Source: an uncultured Acidimicrobiales bacterium (lineage in GTDB: Bacteria; Actinomycetota; Acidimicrobiia; Acidimicrobiales; SZUA-35). From it: a stretch of 64,000 nt of DNA. Below, one piece after another: positions 26,705 to 34,877 of this stretch. The translations under genes and the position numbers were made by a program. The notes beneath the pieces are model-generated. The model worked only from the letters and a program-made list of their open reading frames with translations. It did no database searches and was not told the origin of the DNA. Position 1 is the first letter of the stretch, and every line of letters starts with the position of its first letter. Where the stretch lies: NCBI GenBank assembly GCA_937930695.1, contig CALHCB010000055.1, forward strand, positions 1 to 64,000, written 5' to 3'.

Positions 26705-29700
26705 TCAATTCGACTCCTCAGAAATGAGTTCTGCGTCTTCGGCAAGAAACGTGCGGCGATCGGCAACAGCAAAGATGACGTCGTCGATGTCTCCGACGAT
26801 TCGGTCCTCGTCGTACAGCGGCTTGGAGAACCGCATGGCGAGCACCACATCGCGAGACGGGATGTAGACCAGTCGAGCGTCTCCACCGTCGTGGAAGGCA
26901 TAGAGGAACGGCTCAGGGTCAAGGTCCGATGGTGGGTCGCAGGGACAGTGGCGCCATGCGCCGAGCCCTGCGTTTCCTTGGTAGGCCTGGCCTCCGAACA
27001 GCATCTGGTCTCGCATCTCTGGACTGAGGACGGTTCCGTCTCGCATCAGCGCCCCATACCAGCGAGCGAGGTCGTCGAGGGTCGACACAACTCCGCCCGA
27101 GCCGTGGCCGACGAACCCAGCACGTTGGTTGTTGACTAGTTCGGTGTTCGTCATGCCGAGCGGCGTGAAGATTCGGTCATCCAGCACTTCGCTCAGCGGT
27201 TGGCCAGTTGCCGCCTCGATCGTCAGACCTGCCATGAGATAGTTGGAGGCGGCGTAGGACGGCACGGTGGAGGACAAGTCGCTTGCTCGCACGCTCATTG
27301 CCACGGCATCGAGTGGCGTCAAGATCCCGTCGGGCCGGAAGTCCGCGGTTTGGCGATAGTCATCCAAACCGGTTGCGTGACTCAATAGACGCCGCAGCGT
27401 GAGTCCGTCGGTGACATCTTGAGAGATGCCTTCCAGAGGTGGCAGCGGTCCGTCGAGCGTGAGCGTCCCTTCGGCGACCAGCTGCAACGCGACGGCGGCC
27501 ACCATGGTCTTGGTGAGGCTGAGCGCTTCGAAGGGAGCGGCGGGGTCGAGAGCCTCGGGTGCCCCGAACTGAACGGTGACCGGTCGATCGCCTGTTGGCG
27601 CTCCGATCTCTACCACTGCCATGGATTCGACTCCGTGGCCGATCAACCAAGCCTCTGCGCTGCGCGCCATCGTGGCGAGTTGCTCAGGAGACGGGTCCAG
27701 GAGGGCGAGCGTCGATACCTCACCACCCACAGGGGGACGACCCGAGGGAGTGGGAGGGCCGAGATCGTCAGCAAACTCGGGAAAGAGATTGGCCTGAGGA
27801 AGCAGGACCCCAACGGCGACGATGAGTGCGAGAACAAGCCCGAGCCGCGGCCGCGGTCGTCGACGGTTTCCCGCCATCCACATGGTTTCCAGCGGCCGAA
27901 CGGCCGCAACGACAACTCGAAGGAGCACGGAGAACACTGCACCGAAGAGAACCCAATGAGCAGCCGAACGCGGCCCGCCGACGACGCGATAGGCAAACAC
28001 GAGCGCCAGGGTGTGCCAGAGGTAGATCGACATCGCCCACTTGGTTATCCACCCGACGAATCTGCGTATCGTGTCGATCTCGCCGAGGTGGCGGAGGTGG
28101 TCCTCGATGGAGAGCAGGGCGCCGAGCCACGCAAGGCCCACCAGCCCGAACAAGACATAGGAGTTGTTCACGACCATGTCGGTGGGCGGCGAAATGAGTG
28201 CCCAGGCAACCGCTCCGGTTCCGAGTGCGACAACGAGCTGGAATCTGACCCGACGTGTGAGCTTGTGGCGCAGTTTGTGCCCACTCATGCCGAGGGTGAA
28301 GAAGCCGCCGAAGCAAATGATGTCTGCGACGCCACGAGCGACCGCAGTCGCGTGGGCTGTTGATTGCTGTGCGACCCAACGATCGAGGACGAAGAGCGAC
28401 AGCGCCCAAGCAGCAAACTGGATCACGCCGGGAATTCGTCGTCCGATCGGGCGGACCAATGGAGTGAGCACGAGGATGATGACGAGCGCACGGAGGAACC
28501 AGAGCGGGGCGGAGAGCCAGCCTGCCTCCCAGGGGAGCGTTGCCGGTGCCCGATACGGAATCAACCAAGAGATCACGTCGCGTCGTGAGTCTTGCGCAAC
28601 GTCCGGGACCGCGAGAGCGACGGCCGACAGCGAGAGCGCGATGTATGCGTAGTACGGCGGGATCAGCCGTTCGAGTCGCCCTTTCACTACCTGCCAACAA
28701 CCGGTGTTTCGCATGCTCTTGACCATGAGCGCGCCCGATACATAGAAGACTGCGGGCATGGCGGCAAAGCTCCAAGAGATCCACCAATAGCCGAGCGCGT
28801 GCCAGAACATCACACGCACGATCGAGATAGTGCGAACCATGTCGAGAAAGGCATCTCGTCCTCCCTCGTTGTCCGGGGCGCTCAGCTCGACTGGCTGTTT
28901 GGAGATAACCGGGGCGGCGGAGGTTCCGAGCGCTGCGGGCAAGGCAATGGCAGCCAGGATGCCTACGGGGGCCAGGTCGATGAGCGGCCATCCAGTTGCA
29001 ACCCGAAAGGTGAGCAGGCCCATGATGACGAGGAAACCGACGAGGGCGCCGACGGCAATCTGTTCGGGTATTCGATCAGTTCCTTGGCTCGAACTTCGCT
29101 CGCGAATCGAGACCTTGCCGCCGGTGGGAATCCACTCCTGGTCTCGGTCCGTGAGGTGGTCTCGCAACGCGTACAAGTGGGCGACCTGAGAGACCAGACC
29201 TACCCGTCGCGATGCACGGCCATCGGGGAGGTGGAGCCAACGGGGCTGGAGGTAGAACTCAGTGAAGAGCGCCGGCAGGATCATCGCGGCAGGCGCGAGC
29301 GTGATCACGTAGGGCGCTTCGGCGAGAGAGACCACGGGCACGTAGATGGCGACGAGTGGGCTCAACGCACTGGTCACGTAGAAGATCCACCCGTCCCACA
29401 TCCCGAGGCGCTGCATCGGGGTCAGCTTCATGCGTTTGAACAACGGTGTTCCCGCGAGGGCGAAGTTGCCACGAGCCCATCGATATTGCTGTGACGCAAG
29501 CGACGCCGCGTTGTCGGGGGCCGTGCCTGCGGCAAGCGGCAGAGGCAGGTAGTCGACCCGGTATCCAGCATCGATGACCTTGAGCCCGGTGAAGATGTCT
29601 TCAGAGTGTTCGAGAAGCGCCATGCCCCCTCGTTCCTCGAGGGCTGCTCGTCGATACACGGCGTTTGTTCCGACGCAGATGGCGCCGCCGTGCTTGTCTC

Positions 29701-30526
29701 GGGCCCGCATGCCGACCCGGTAGAACTGCTCCTGCTGCGCCGCTGCCCCACGCTCGACCCAATTGTCCGATGTCACTCGGAAGAACTGTGGGGTTTGGAG
29801 AATACCGAGCTTCTCGTCGTCGAAGTACGGCACGGTGTGGCTGAGGAAGTCGGAGCGAACGGCGAAGTCAGCATCGAGAATGATGATCAGGTCGCCATCG
29901 GACTGCTCATAGCCGTGACGGAGATTGCCCGCCTTCTTCATCCATCCACGGTCTGGCCGCGAGATGTAGGTCGCTCCCCACCGCAGTGCCGCCTGGTGCA
30001 CCTCGGGCGAGTCGCGGTCGTCCAGAACGTAGACGTTCAGCTTCTCTCTGGGATGGTCGAGGTGGAAGGCATGGACGATGGTGTTCTCGACAATGATCGG
30101 GTCCTCGCCACACGTGCAGATGAAGACATCAACGGTCGGCGTGTTGTGCTCGGAGCGTCGGTTGTTTCGCCAGCGCATATGGCGAGCTCGATCAAATGCA
30201 GGGATCTGGGTTGACCAGACAATGTTGATGAACCCGCCGATCACGACAGCAAGTGCGAATGGAAGCAGCACGACGAGCCAATTCCCGGTGAACGACAAGA
30301 ACACCAGCGCCGAGCCGAGGCAGACCCGGGAGAAGGCGGAGAACTGCAGGAACCGCTTTCCGTCGTTGGCGACGTAGGACCAGAGTTCGTCGTCGTCCGG
30401 TGGCGAGATCGTGGCGTGAACCGGAAGCGCGGGTGTTGCTTCGTCGGCCTCGGCCGGCACCCCGTTCGTCGGCTCGGAGTCTTCTTCTGGTGCGCGTCGG
30501 TGCTCAGTGAGCGTCGAGATCGACAA
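26705..30526 (-). CDS. Triple fusion: GT2 glycosyltransferase, acyltransferase-3, serine beta-lactamase-like
   Basis: 1273 residues from a TTG with GAGGAG 8-13 nt upstream. Residues ~55-105: two TM helices. Residues 130-360: cellulose-synthase-like GT2 with DDR (169-171), DAD (218-220), TPQFF (245-249), ED (309-310) and QQYRW (346-350), so catalysis looks intact. Residues 375-545: several TM helices. Residues 560-885: acyltransferase-3 (OafA-like) membrane domain with the family His at 576. A TM near 895-910 follows. Residues 945-1250: beta-lactamase/esterase fold with SLTK (1003-1006) and HDG (1212-1214), but YAA (1091-1093) where YxN is usual. I infer synthesis, acylation and perhaps deacylation or transfer on one extracellular glycan. 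It follows a membrane gene after 10 nt. Confidence 0.88.
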   Translation of the reverse strand: MSISTLTEHRRAPEEDSEPTNGVPAEADEATPALPVHATISPPDDDELWSYVANDGKRFLQFSAFSRVCLGSALVFLSFTGNWLVVLLPFALAVVIGGFINIVWSTQIPAFDRARHMRWRNNRRSEHNTPTVDVFICTCGEDPIIVENTIVHAFHLDHPREKLNVYVLDDRDSPEVHQAALRWGATYISRPDRGWMKKAGNLRHGYEQSDGDLIIILDADFAVRSDFLSHTVPYFDDEKLGILQTPQFFRVTSDNWVERGAAAQQEQFYRVGMRARDKHGGAICVGTNAVYRRAALEERGGMALLEHSEDIFTGLKVIDAGYRVDYLPLPLAAGTAPDNAASLASQQYRWARGNFALAGTPLFKRMKLTPMQRLGMWDGWIFYVTSALSPLVAIYVPVVSLAEAPYVITLAPAAMILPALFTEFYLQPRWLHLPDGRASRRVGLVSQVAHLYALRDHLTDRDQEWIPTGGKVSIRERSSSQGTDRIPEQIAVGALVGFLVIMGLLTFRVATGWPLIDLAPVGILAAIALPAALGTSAAPVISKQPVELSAPDNEGGRDAFLDMVRTISIVRVMFWHALGYWWISWSFAAMPAVFYVSGALMVKSMRNTGCWQVVKGRLERLIPPYYAYIALSLSAVALAVPDVAQDSRRDVISWLIPYRAPATLPWEAGWLSAPLWFLRALVIILVLTPLVRPIGRRIPGVIQFAAWALSLFVLDRWVAQQSTAHATAVARGVADIICFGGFFTLGMSGHKLRHKLTRRVRFQLVVALGTGAVAWALISPPTDMVVNNSYVLFGLVGLAWLGALLSIEDHLRHLGEIDTIRRFVGWITKWAMSIYLWHTLALVFAYRVVGGPRSAAHWVLFGAVFSVLLRVVVAAVRPLETMWMAGNRRRPRPRLGLVLALIVAVGVLLPQANLFPEFADDLGPPTPSGRPPVGGEVSTLALLDPSPEQLATMARSAEAWLIGHGVESMAVVEIGAPTGDRPVTVQFGAPEALDPAAPFEALSLTKTMVAAVALQLVAEGTLTLDGPLPPLEGISQDVTDGLTLRRLLSHATGLDDYRQTADFRPDGILTPLDAVAMSVRASDLSSTVPSYAASNYLMAGLTIEAATGQPLSEVLDDRIFTPLGMTNTELVNNQRAGFVGHGSGGVVSTLDDLARWYGALMRDGTVLSPEMRDQMLFGGQAYQGNAGLGAWRHCPCDPPSDLDPEPFLYAFHDGGDARLVYIPSRDVVLAMRFSKPLYDEDRIVGDIDDVIFAVADRRTFLAEDAELISEESN

Positions 30527-30536
30527 GGTGTTCTCC

Positions 30537-31679
30537 TCAGTGGGCGAGAGCGAGGGCAGCCAGAGGCGCCACTCCGCTCAGCAACATGGCGGTGATGGCG
30601 GGATGGGCCATCCGGTTGGTCATGGCGAAGATGACGGGATCTCGATGGATGCGCTCAGATTCCGCCGCGTCAGATGTTGGGGTTTCGGGTTCTGACTGCT
30701 CAGCGGGGCTCTGTGCTCGGCGTCGGTGTTGGGAACGAAGGAATGACAGGAGCAAGACAGCCGAGCCCGAGATGGCCAATTCCAGGGTCGGATTTGTCGC
30801 AACTTGGGTGACATCGGTCGGGGCGTATTGGTCGATGGGCGAGGCCAAGATCACGACGTGGTGGGCGACGAGGGCCACGGTGATGGTCAAGGCGAGGTGC
30901 AGGAGCGTGCCGGGGGAGACTCGCCATCGATTGGCGCCGATGCTCAGCACGAACGTGGCGATCACCACGAGAGAGCCTCGATGCAACTCGGCACTGAAGA
31001 GGCGCCACGGCTCTTGGTCGATGCTGAAGAAGGGGATCTGGGCAAGTCGCCGGTAGATGAGTGCCGACGGTTGCTCGAGCGAACTCCTCACGGCGTTGTG
31101 GCAGAACTCTGCAACTGGCTGCCAGGTGAGCAGGCTCATGACGGTGAGGGCCCGCAGCAGCGCCAGTAGTCGGTAGCCCCAAAGGGCGAGGTACGTGCCC
31201 AAGAGGGCGACGGACAAGACGGGCCCAGCGAGAACTGGAGCCAGCGATGGCCACGTAGTGAGCACAATGGTGAGAATCGCAGCGGAGGTCGAGATCACCG
31301 CGGCGCTCGTCGAGGTGACTTCGCGGGTTGGGGTCACGTTCGGGCGAGGCCGCCATCGAAGTGTTCCAACCGCAATGCCGCCGAGCGCCACCAGCGGGAC
31401 GACGCTTGCGCCATCGTCGTTGTGATTCCATCCGGACCTCCCGATCGCGACGGCGCCAACAACGCAGACGGCAACGACGACAAGCGCAGTCAACCACGGA
31501 CGGTGGTCAACTGGTGGAAGTGGCGCTGACGTCTCCGTGGGGTGTTCAACGGGCGCTCGATGTCCGAGTTTCGAGCCAAAAGGTCGAAAATTTGCTCGGT
31601 TCTTCCGAAAATGGGCATTGCGAAGCTGCAGTTCGGTGGACGGCTGTGCGGGCCGTTCCACCTCAGCGAAGGCGGGCAT
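30537..31679 (-). CDS. Multi-pass membrane protein of unknown function
   Basis: About 380 residues from the ATG at 31679; a GTG at 31718 would add 13. A Pro-rich cytoplasmic N-terminus (about 55 residues) precedes roughly nine hydrophobic helices (for example PWLTALVVVAVCVVGAVAIG and LVVIATFVLSIGANRW). A Glu/Ser-rich loop of about 40 residues separates the last helix. I do not recognise the family; it is not a flippase or polymerase I can name. It lies 10 nt before the triple-fusion gene and probably works with it in making an envelope glycan. Confidence 0.72.
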   Translation of the reverse strand: MPAFAEVERPAQPSTELQLRNAHFRKNRANFRPFGSKLGHRAPVEHPTETSAPLPPVDHRPWLTALVVVAVCVVGAVAIGRSGWNHNDDGASVVPLVALGGIAVGTLRWRPRPNVTPTREVTSTSAAVISTSAAILTIVLTTWPSLAPVLAGPVLSVALLGTYLALWGYRLLALLRALTVMSLLTWQPVAEFCHNAVRSSLEQPSALIYRRLAQIPFFSIDQEPWRLFSAELHRGSLVVIATFVLSIGANRWRVSPGTLLHLALTITVALVAHHVVILASPIDQYAPTDVTQVATNPTLELAISGSAVLLLSFLRSQHRRRAQSPAEQSEPETPTSDAAESERIHRDPVIFAMTNRMAHPAITAMLLSGVAPLAALALAH

Positions 31680-31724
31680 GTCACGCAGAGTGACATAGGT
31701 TGTCGGGGATCGCAACACTTTTCT

Positions 31725-31738
31725 GGGTAGAACTACCT
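31725..31738. promoter_or_regulatory. 14-bp palindromic site, copy 1
   Basis: GGGTAGAACTACCT with a perfect GGTAG-AA-CTACC core, 45 nt upstream of the ATG of the minus-strand membrane gene and about 100 nt from the divergent cyclase gene. An identical 15-nt stretch (with the preceding T) occurs at 58383-58397. Probably a regulator-binding site. Confidence 0.5.
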
Positions 31739-31838
31739 AGAAAGCTGGTTCCGTCTGGACTAGCCAGCCAGCCCGTTCGGACTACAGGCGATGTGCTTGC
31801 TGGCCCAGGGTGCACGTTGGCGAGCTAACGTCCGCTCC

Positions 31839-33008
31839 ATGGCCAGCGCCCCACAAGCATCAGAGCCTGTCGATCTCGACGCGGTTGCTGAGCGGTGGGC
31901 GAGGCACGGATTCTTGCCGCCCGAACTGGCTGATCGACAGGGTCGCGTTGAGCTTTATTCGCTCTACGAGAGTCACGGGGTCGAGGCCGCGACGTATGCG
32001 GACGTACCGTTTGACGACATCCTCTCGACCATCAATCTGGCTGTTCTGGTTCCCGCTCGGACCATCGAATCGACGGAGGCAATGAGGCGATCGGGTCTTG
32101 ATCCTGAGACGTTCGCCAGGATCACGAAGGCGCTGGGCATCGCTGATCAGTCGAAGCTCTCCGATCTTGATCTCGAAGCCATTGAAATCTTCAAAACGGG
32201 CGTCGAACTCATGTTCAGCGAGGAAGAACTCATCGCCTTTACTCGCATCATGAGTGCCTCAATGGACCGAATCGCCGAGGCGGCGACCGCCCTGTTTCGC
32301 ATCGACGTCGCTTCATCGATGGATGAACGTGGCGCCTCCGAACTCGAGTACGCCGTGAAGAACCTCCAGTCAGCTGAGATGCTCGAGACGATCTTCATCC
32401 CAATTCGATCCGTATTCTCCCATCGGCTCGAAGCAGCTGTGTCGCGGAGCGACGTCGCTCGAGGCCGGGCGATGGCCGGCCCACAAAGTTCGGTGGCGTT
32501 GTCCGTTGGATTCGTTGATCTTGTCGGCTTCACCTCGATGTCGGGGGAGATCGAGTTGGACGAGTTGGCCCGATTCGTCTTGGAATTCGAAGCATCAGCT
32601 CAAGACATCGTTGGAGATCGCGGCGGGCGGGTCGTGAAGCTGATCGGCGATGAGGTGATGTTTGTCAACACCGACGTCGATGCGGCAATTGAGACAGCAG
32701 CGGCCCTCATCGAGGGAATCGGGTCGTCTTCCAAAGCGCCGAGAGGTGGCGTCGCAACGGGTGACGTAGTGGCTCGCGGTGGTGACTACTACGGACGAAT
32801 CGTCAATCTGGCTGCTCGGCTCGTCGACCAGGCGGTGTCAGGAGAGGTTCTGGTCGACGAAGCAACAGTTGACGGGTGCGAACGGTCGGTGTTTGAACCA
32901 GCAGGACGACGGCAGTTGAAGGGCTTCACCGATCCAGTCCGGTTGTTCTCGATCGAGGTTGCAGGCGGCGGTGGAGACGACTTCGAGCCCAAATCAGCGG
33001 ACCGCTAG
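31839..33008 (+). CDS. Class III adenylate/guanylate cyclase
   Basis: 389 residues from the ATG at 31839. The N-terminal ~200 residues are helical and soluble, with no known sensor domain. The catalytic domain spans about 215-375: SVGFVDLVGFTSMSG (first metal Asp), VVKLIGDEVMFV (second metal Asp) and YYGRIVNLAARLVDQA with the Asn-Arg pair. All residues needed for catalysis appear present. The choice of ATP or GTP is not certain. It is divergent from the glycan operon, sharing a 159-nt intergenic region with the palindrome. Confidence 0.88.
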   Translation: MASAPQASEPVDLDAVAERWARHGFLPPELADRQGRVELYSLYESHGVEAATYADVPFDDILSTINLAVLVPARTIESTEAMRRSGLDPETFARITKALGIADQSKLSDLDLEAIEIFKTGVELMFSEEELIAFTRIMSASMDRIAEAATALFRIDVASSMDERGASELEYAVKNLQSAEMLETIFIPIRSVFSHRLEAAVSRSDVARGRAMAGPQSSVALSVGFVDLVGFTSMSGEIELDELARFVLEFEASAQDIVGDRGGRVVKLIGDEVMFVNTDVDAAIETAAALIEGIGSSSKAPRGGVATGDVVARGGDYYGRIVNLAARLVDQAVSGEVLVDEATVDGCERSVFEPAGRRQLKGFTDPVRLFSIEVAGGGGDDFEPKSADR

Positions 33009-33057
33009 AGTGCGACATCGCCGTCGGAGTTGACGGTGAGAACGCCCAGGGGGTCAC

Positions 33058-34104
33058 ATGCTCGTCGAACGAATTGAAGCCAAGTGGATTGAGTCGTTCC
33101 GGACGACATTTGCGTTGTGTGGCGTCACTGCTGGTGATTCCTGTGCCGTGCTCGCCGAGACCCAGAGCCGCGAGGTCAACGTTCGGCTGAGCGAATTGGC
33201 GTTGGCTCAGCTCGGAGCCAACGTGTTCCGGATCACCCTCCAAACGCCGGCCCAAACCGCTCCCGTTCCCATTCGTTCGACGGGCGCCAGCGATGCGATC
33301 GCTGGTCTCGCTCCCGTTATCGGGGCGCTTGCCGGAAGTACGTTCATTGCCGACTGCACGGTCGAGGGCTTGCTGCATGCCGCGGAGCTCCCGCAGATTC
33401 TCGGAGACGGCGCCCGCGTGCTCATGGTGTCGAACGAGCACCCTGATGTTCTTGAACGTTTGGTGCCCGATCCGGCGCTCGAGGCGAAGGTCAAGGCCGG
33501 CACCAAGATGCTGAAGGCTGCCAAAGAGATGCGCGTCACCTCGCCAGGGGGAACCGACCTCACGATCGATGTCGAGACAGCTCCGGCCGGTTCGAGTTGG
33601 GGCTACACCGCCCGTCCAGGAACGATCGCACATTGGCCCGGTGGCCTGTGCCTTTGCTTCCCCCGGGCCGGGAGCGTCAACGGTCGGCTGGTGATGGATG
33701 TCGGCGACGTCAATATCACCTTCAAGCGGTACATGGAGACGCCAATCACTCTGGAGATTTCGAACGACTTCATCACCGACATCAGTGGCACCGGCACAGA
33801 CGCTGCATTGATGGAGAGCTACTTCGCCGCCTGGGGTGACAAGGAGGCATACGCGGTGTCCCACGTGGGCTGGGGAATGAACCCGGCGGCCCGCTGGGAT
33901 TCGTTCGCTATGTACGACAAGAGTCAGGTGAACGGCACCGAACTACGGGCATTTGCCGGCAACTTCCTCTATTCGACGGGGGCCAATGAGGTTGCGGGGC
34001 GTCACACCCTTGGACACTTCGATCTGCCGCTTCGGGGCTGCACGGTTGAGCTCGACGGGATCGCCGTTGTGCGGGATGGTCAGCTCCAGGGCGAGCTCGC
34101 GTGA
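33058..34104 (+). CDS. NicX-like (COG2309/M29-type) protein, possible 2,5-dihydroxypyridine dioxygenase
   Basis: 348 residues. C-terminal metal motifs are SHVGWGMNP (His at 269) and GHFDLPLRG (His 320, Asp 322), matching the H...HxD triad of 2,5-dihydroxypyridine 5,6-dioxygenase in the aminopeptidase-T-like fold. NicX opens the ring of 2,5-dihydroxypyridine to N-formylmaleamate. The following alpha/beta hydrolase, in GTGA overlap, would correspond to NicD, which deformylates that product. An aminopeptidase cannot be excluded, since M29 peptidases share the fold. Confidence 0.7.
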   Translation: MLVERIEAKWIESFRTTFALCGVTAGDSCAVLAETQSREVNVRLSELALAQLGANVFRITLQTPAQTAPVPIRSTGASDAIAGLAPVIGALAGSTFIADCTVEGLLHAAELPQILGDGARVLMVSNEHPDVLERLVPDPALEAKVKAGTKMLKAAKEMRVTSPGGTDLTIDVETAPAGSSWGYTARPGTIAHWPGGLCLCFPRAGSVNGRLVMDVGDVNITFKRYMETPITLEISNDFITDISGTGTDAALMESYFAAWGDKEAYAVSHVGWGMNPAARWDSFAMYDKSQVNGTELRAFAGNFLYSTGANEVAGRHTLGHFDLPLRGCTVELDGIAVVRDGQLQGELA

Positions 34105-34877
34105 CCCAAGCCCTCCACGTCGAGGCCGGAAACGGCGATCTGCCCATCTTGTTTCTTCATGGGCTCGGGGGTGATGCTGAGTATTGGTCAGCCGAGTTGG
34201 CGCATTTCGGTCAATCGCAACGAGCCGTCGCGTGGACCATGCCTGGCTATGGGTCCTCGCCAGCGCTCAACGCCGTGACGATCGAAACGCTGGCGATGGC
34301 GGCGCGTTGCTTGCTGGACCGGCTCGACATCGATCGTGCGGTGGTCGTGGGGCATTCGATGGGTGGTTTCATTGCTCAGCGACTCGCGATCGACGCGCCA
34401 GAACGAGTCGCGGGGCTCGCGCTGGTTTCGACCACTGCATCGTTCGGTAAACCGGGGAGCTCGTTCAACGACGAGTTTCTTGCATCCCGTCTGGCCCCAC
34501 TCGATGAGGGAATGACGCCAGCAGACCTGGCGCCTTCGGTGGTGCAAGGGCTTGTGGCTCGAGAGGCGGCCGGCGCGATCAAAGACAAGGCGTGCGCGTC
34601 GATGTCGAGGATCAGTGCGGACGGATATCGAGCTGCCCTCCACGCGTTGACCGCCTGGGATGGCCGAAAAGAGCTCGGAGCACTCGACGTGCCGACTCGT
34701 TGCATCGTCGGCGCCGATGACCCCACGGTGCCGGTGGCAAGCATGAAGAAGCTTGCCGCGCTCATTCCTGGTGCGGATCTTGACGTGATTTCTGGAGCAT
34801 CTCACTTGGTGAATCTCGAGCAGCCGGATCGTTTCCGCGACGTGCTGGCGTCGTTCTTGGCGTCGCTCGATGGGTGA
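34101..34877 (+). CDS. Alpha/beta hydrolase, NicD-like candidate
   Basis: 258 residues. Oxyanion LFLHGLGGDAEYW, nucleophile elbow VVGHSMGGFIAQ (Ser), acid in CIVGADDPTVP and His in ISGASHLVNLEQP: a complete triad. GTG start overlaps the NicX-like stop; its own end overlaps the ligase gene by 8 nt. By context it may hydrolyse an N-formyl amide (NicD role), but 3-oxoadipate enol-lactonase-like or other C-C hydrolase roles also fit. Confidence 0.83.
   Translation: MTQALHVEAGNGDLPILFLHGLGGDAEYWSAELAHFGQSQRAVAWTMPGYGSSPALNAVTIETLAMAARCLLDRLDIDRAVVVGHSMGGFIAQRLAIDAPERVAGLALVSTTASFGKPGSSFNDEFLASRLAPLDEGMTPADLAPSVVQGLVAREAAGAIKDKACASMSRISADGYRAALHALTAWDGRKELGALDVPTRCIVGADDPTVPVASMKKLAALIPGADLDVISGASHLVNLEQPDRFRDVLASFLASLDG

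Noticed and set aside
27768..28991. Minus-strand frame of 407 codons inside the fusion gene
   Set aside because: Arg-rich alternate frame of the 1273-residue gene, typical of GC-rich coding DNA.
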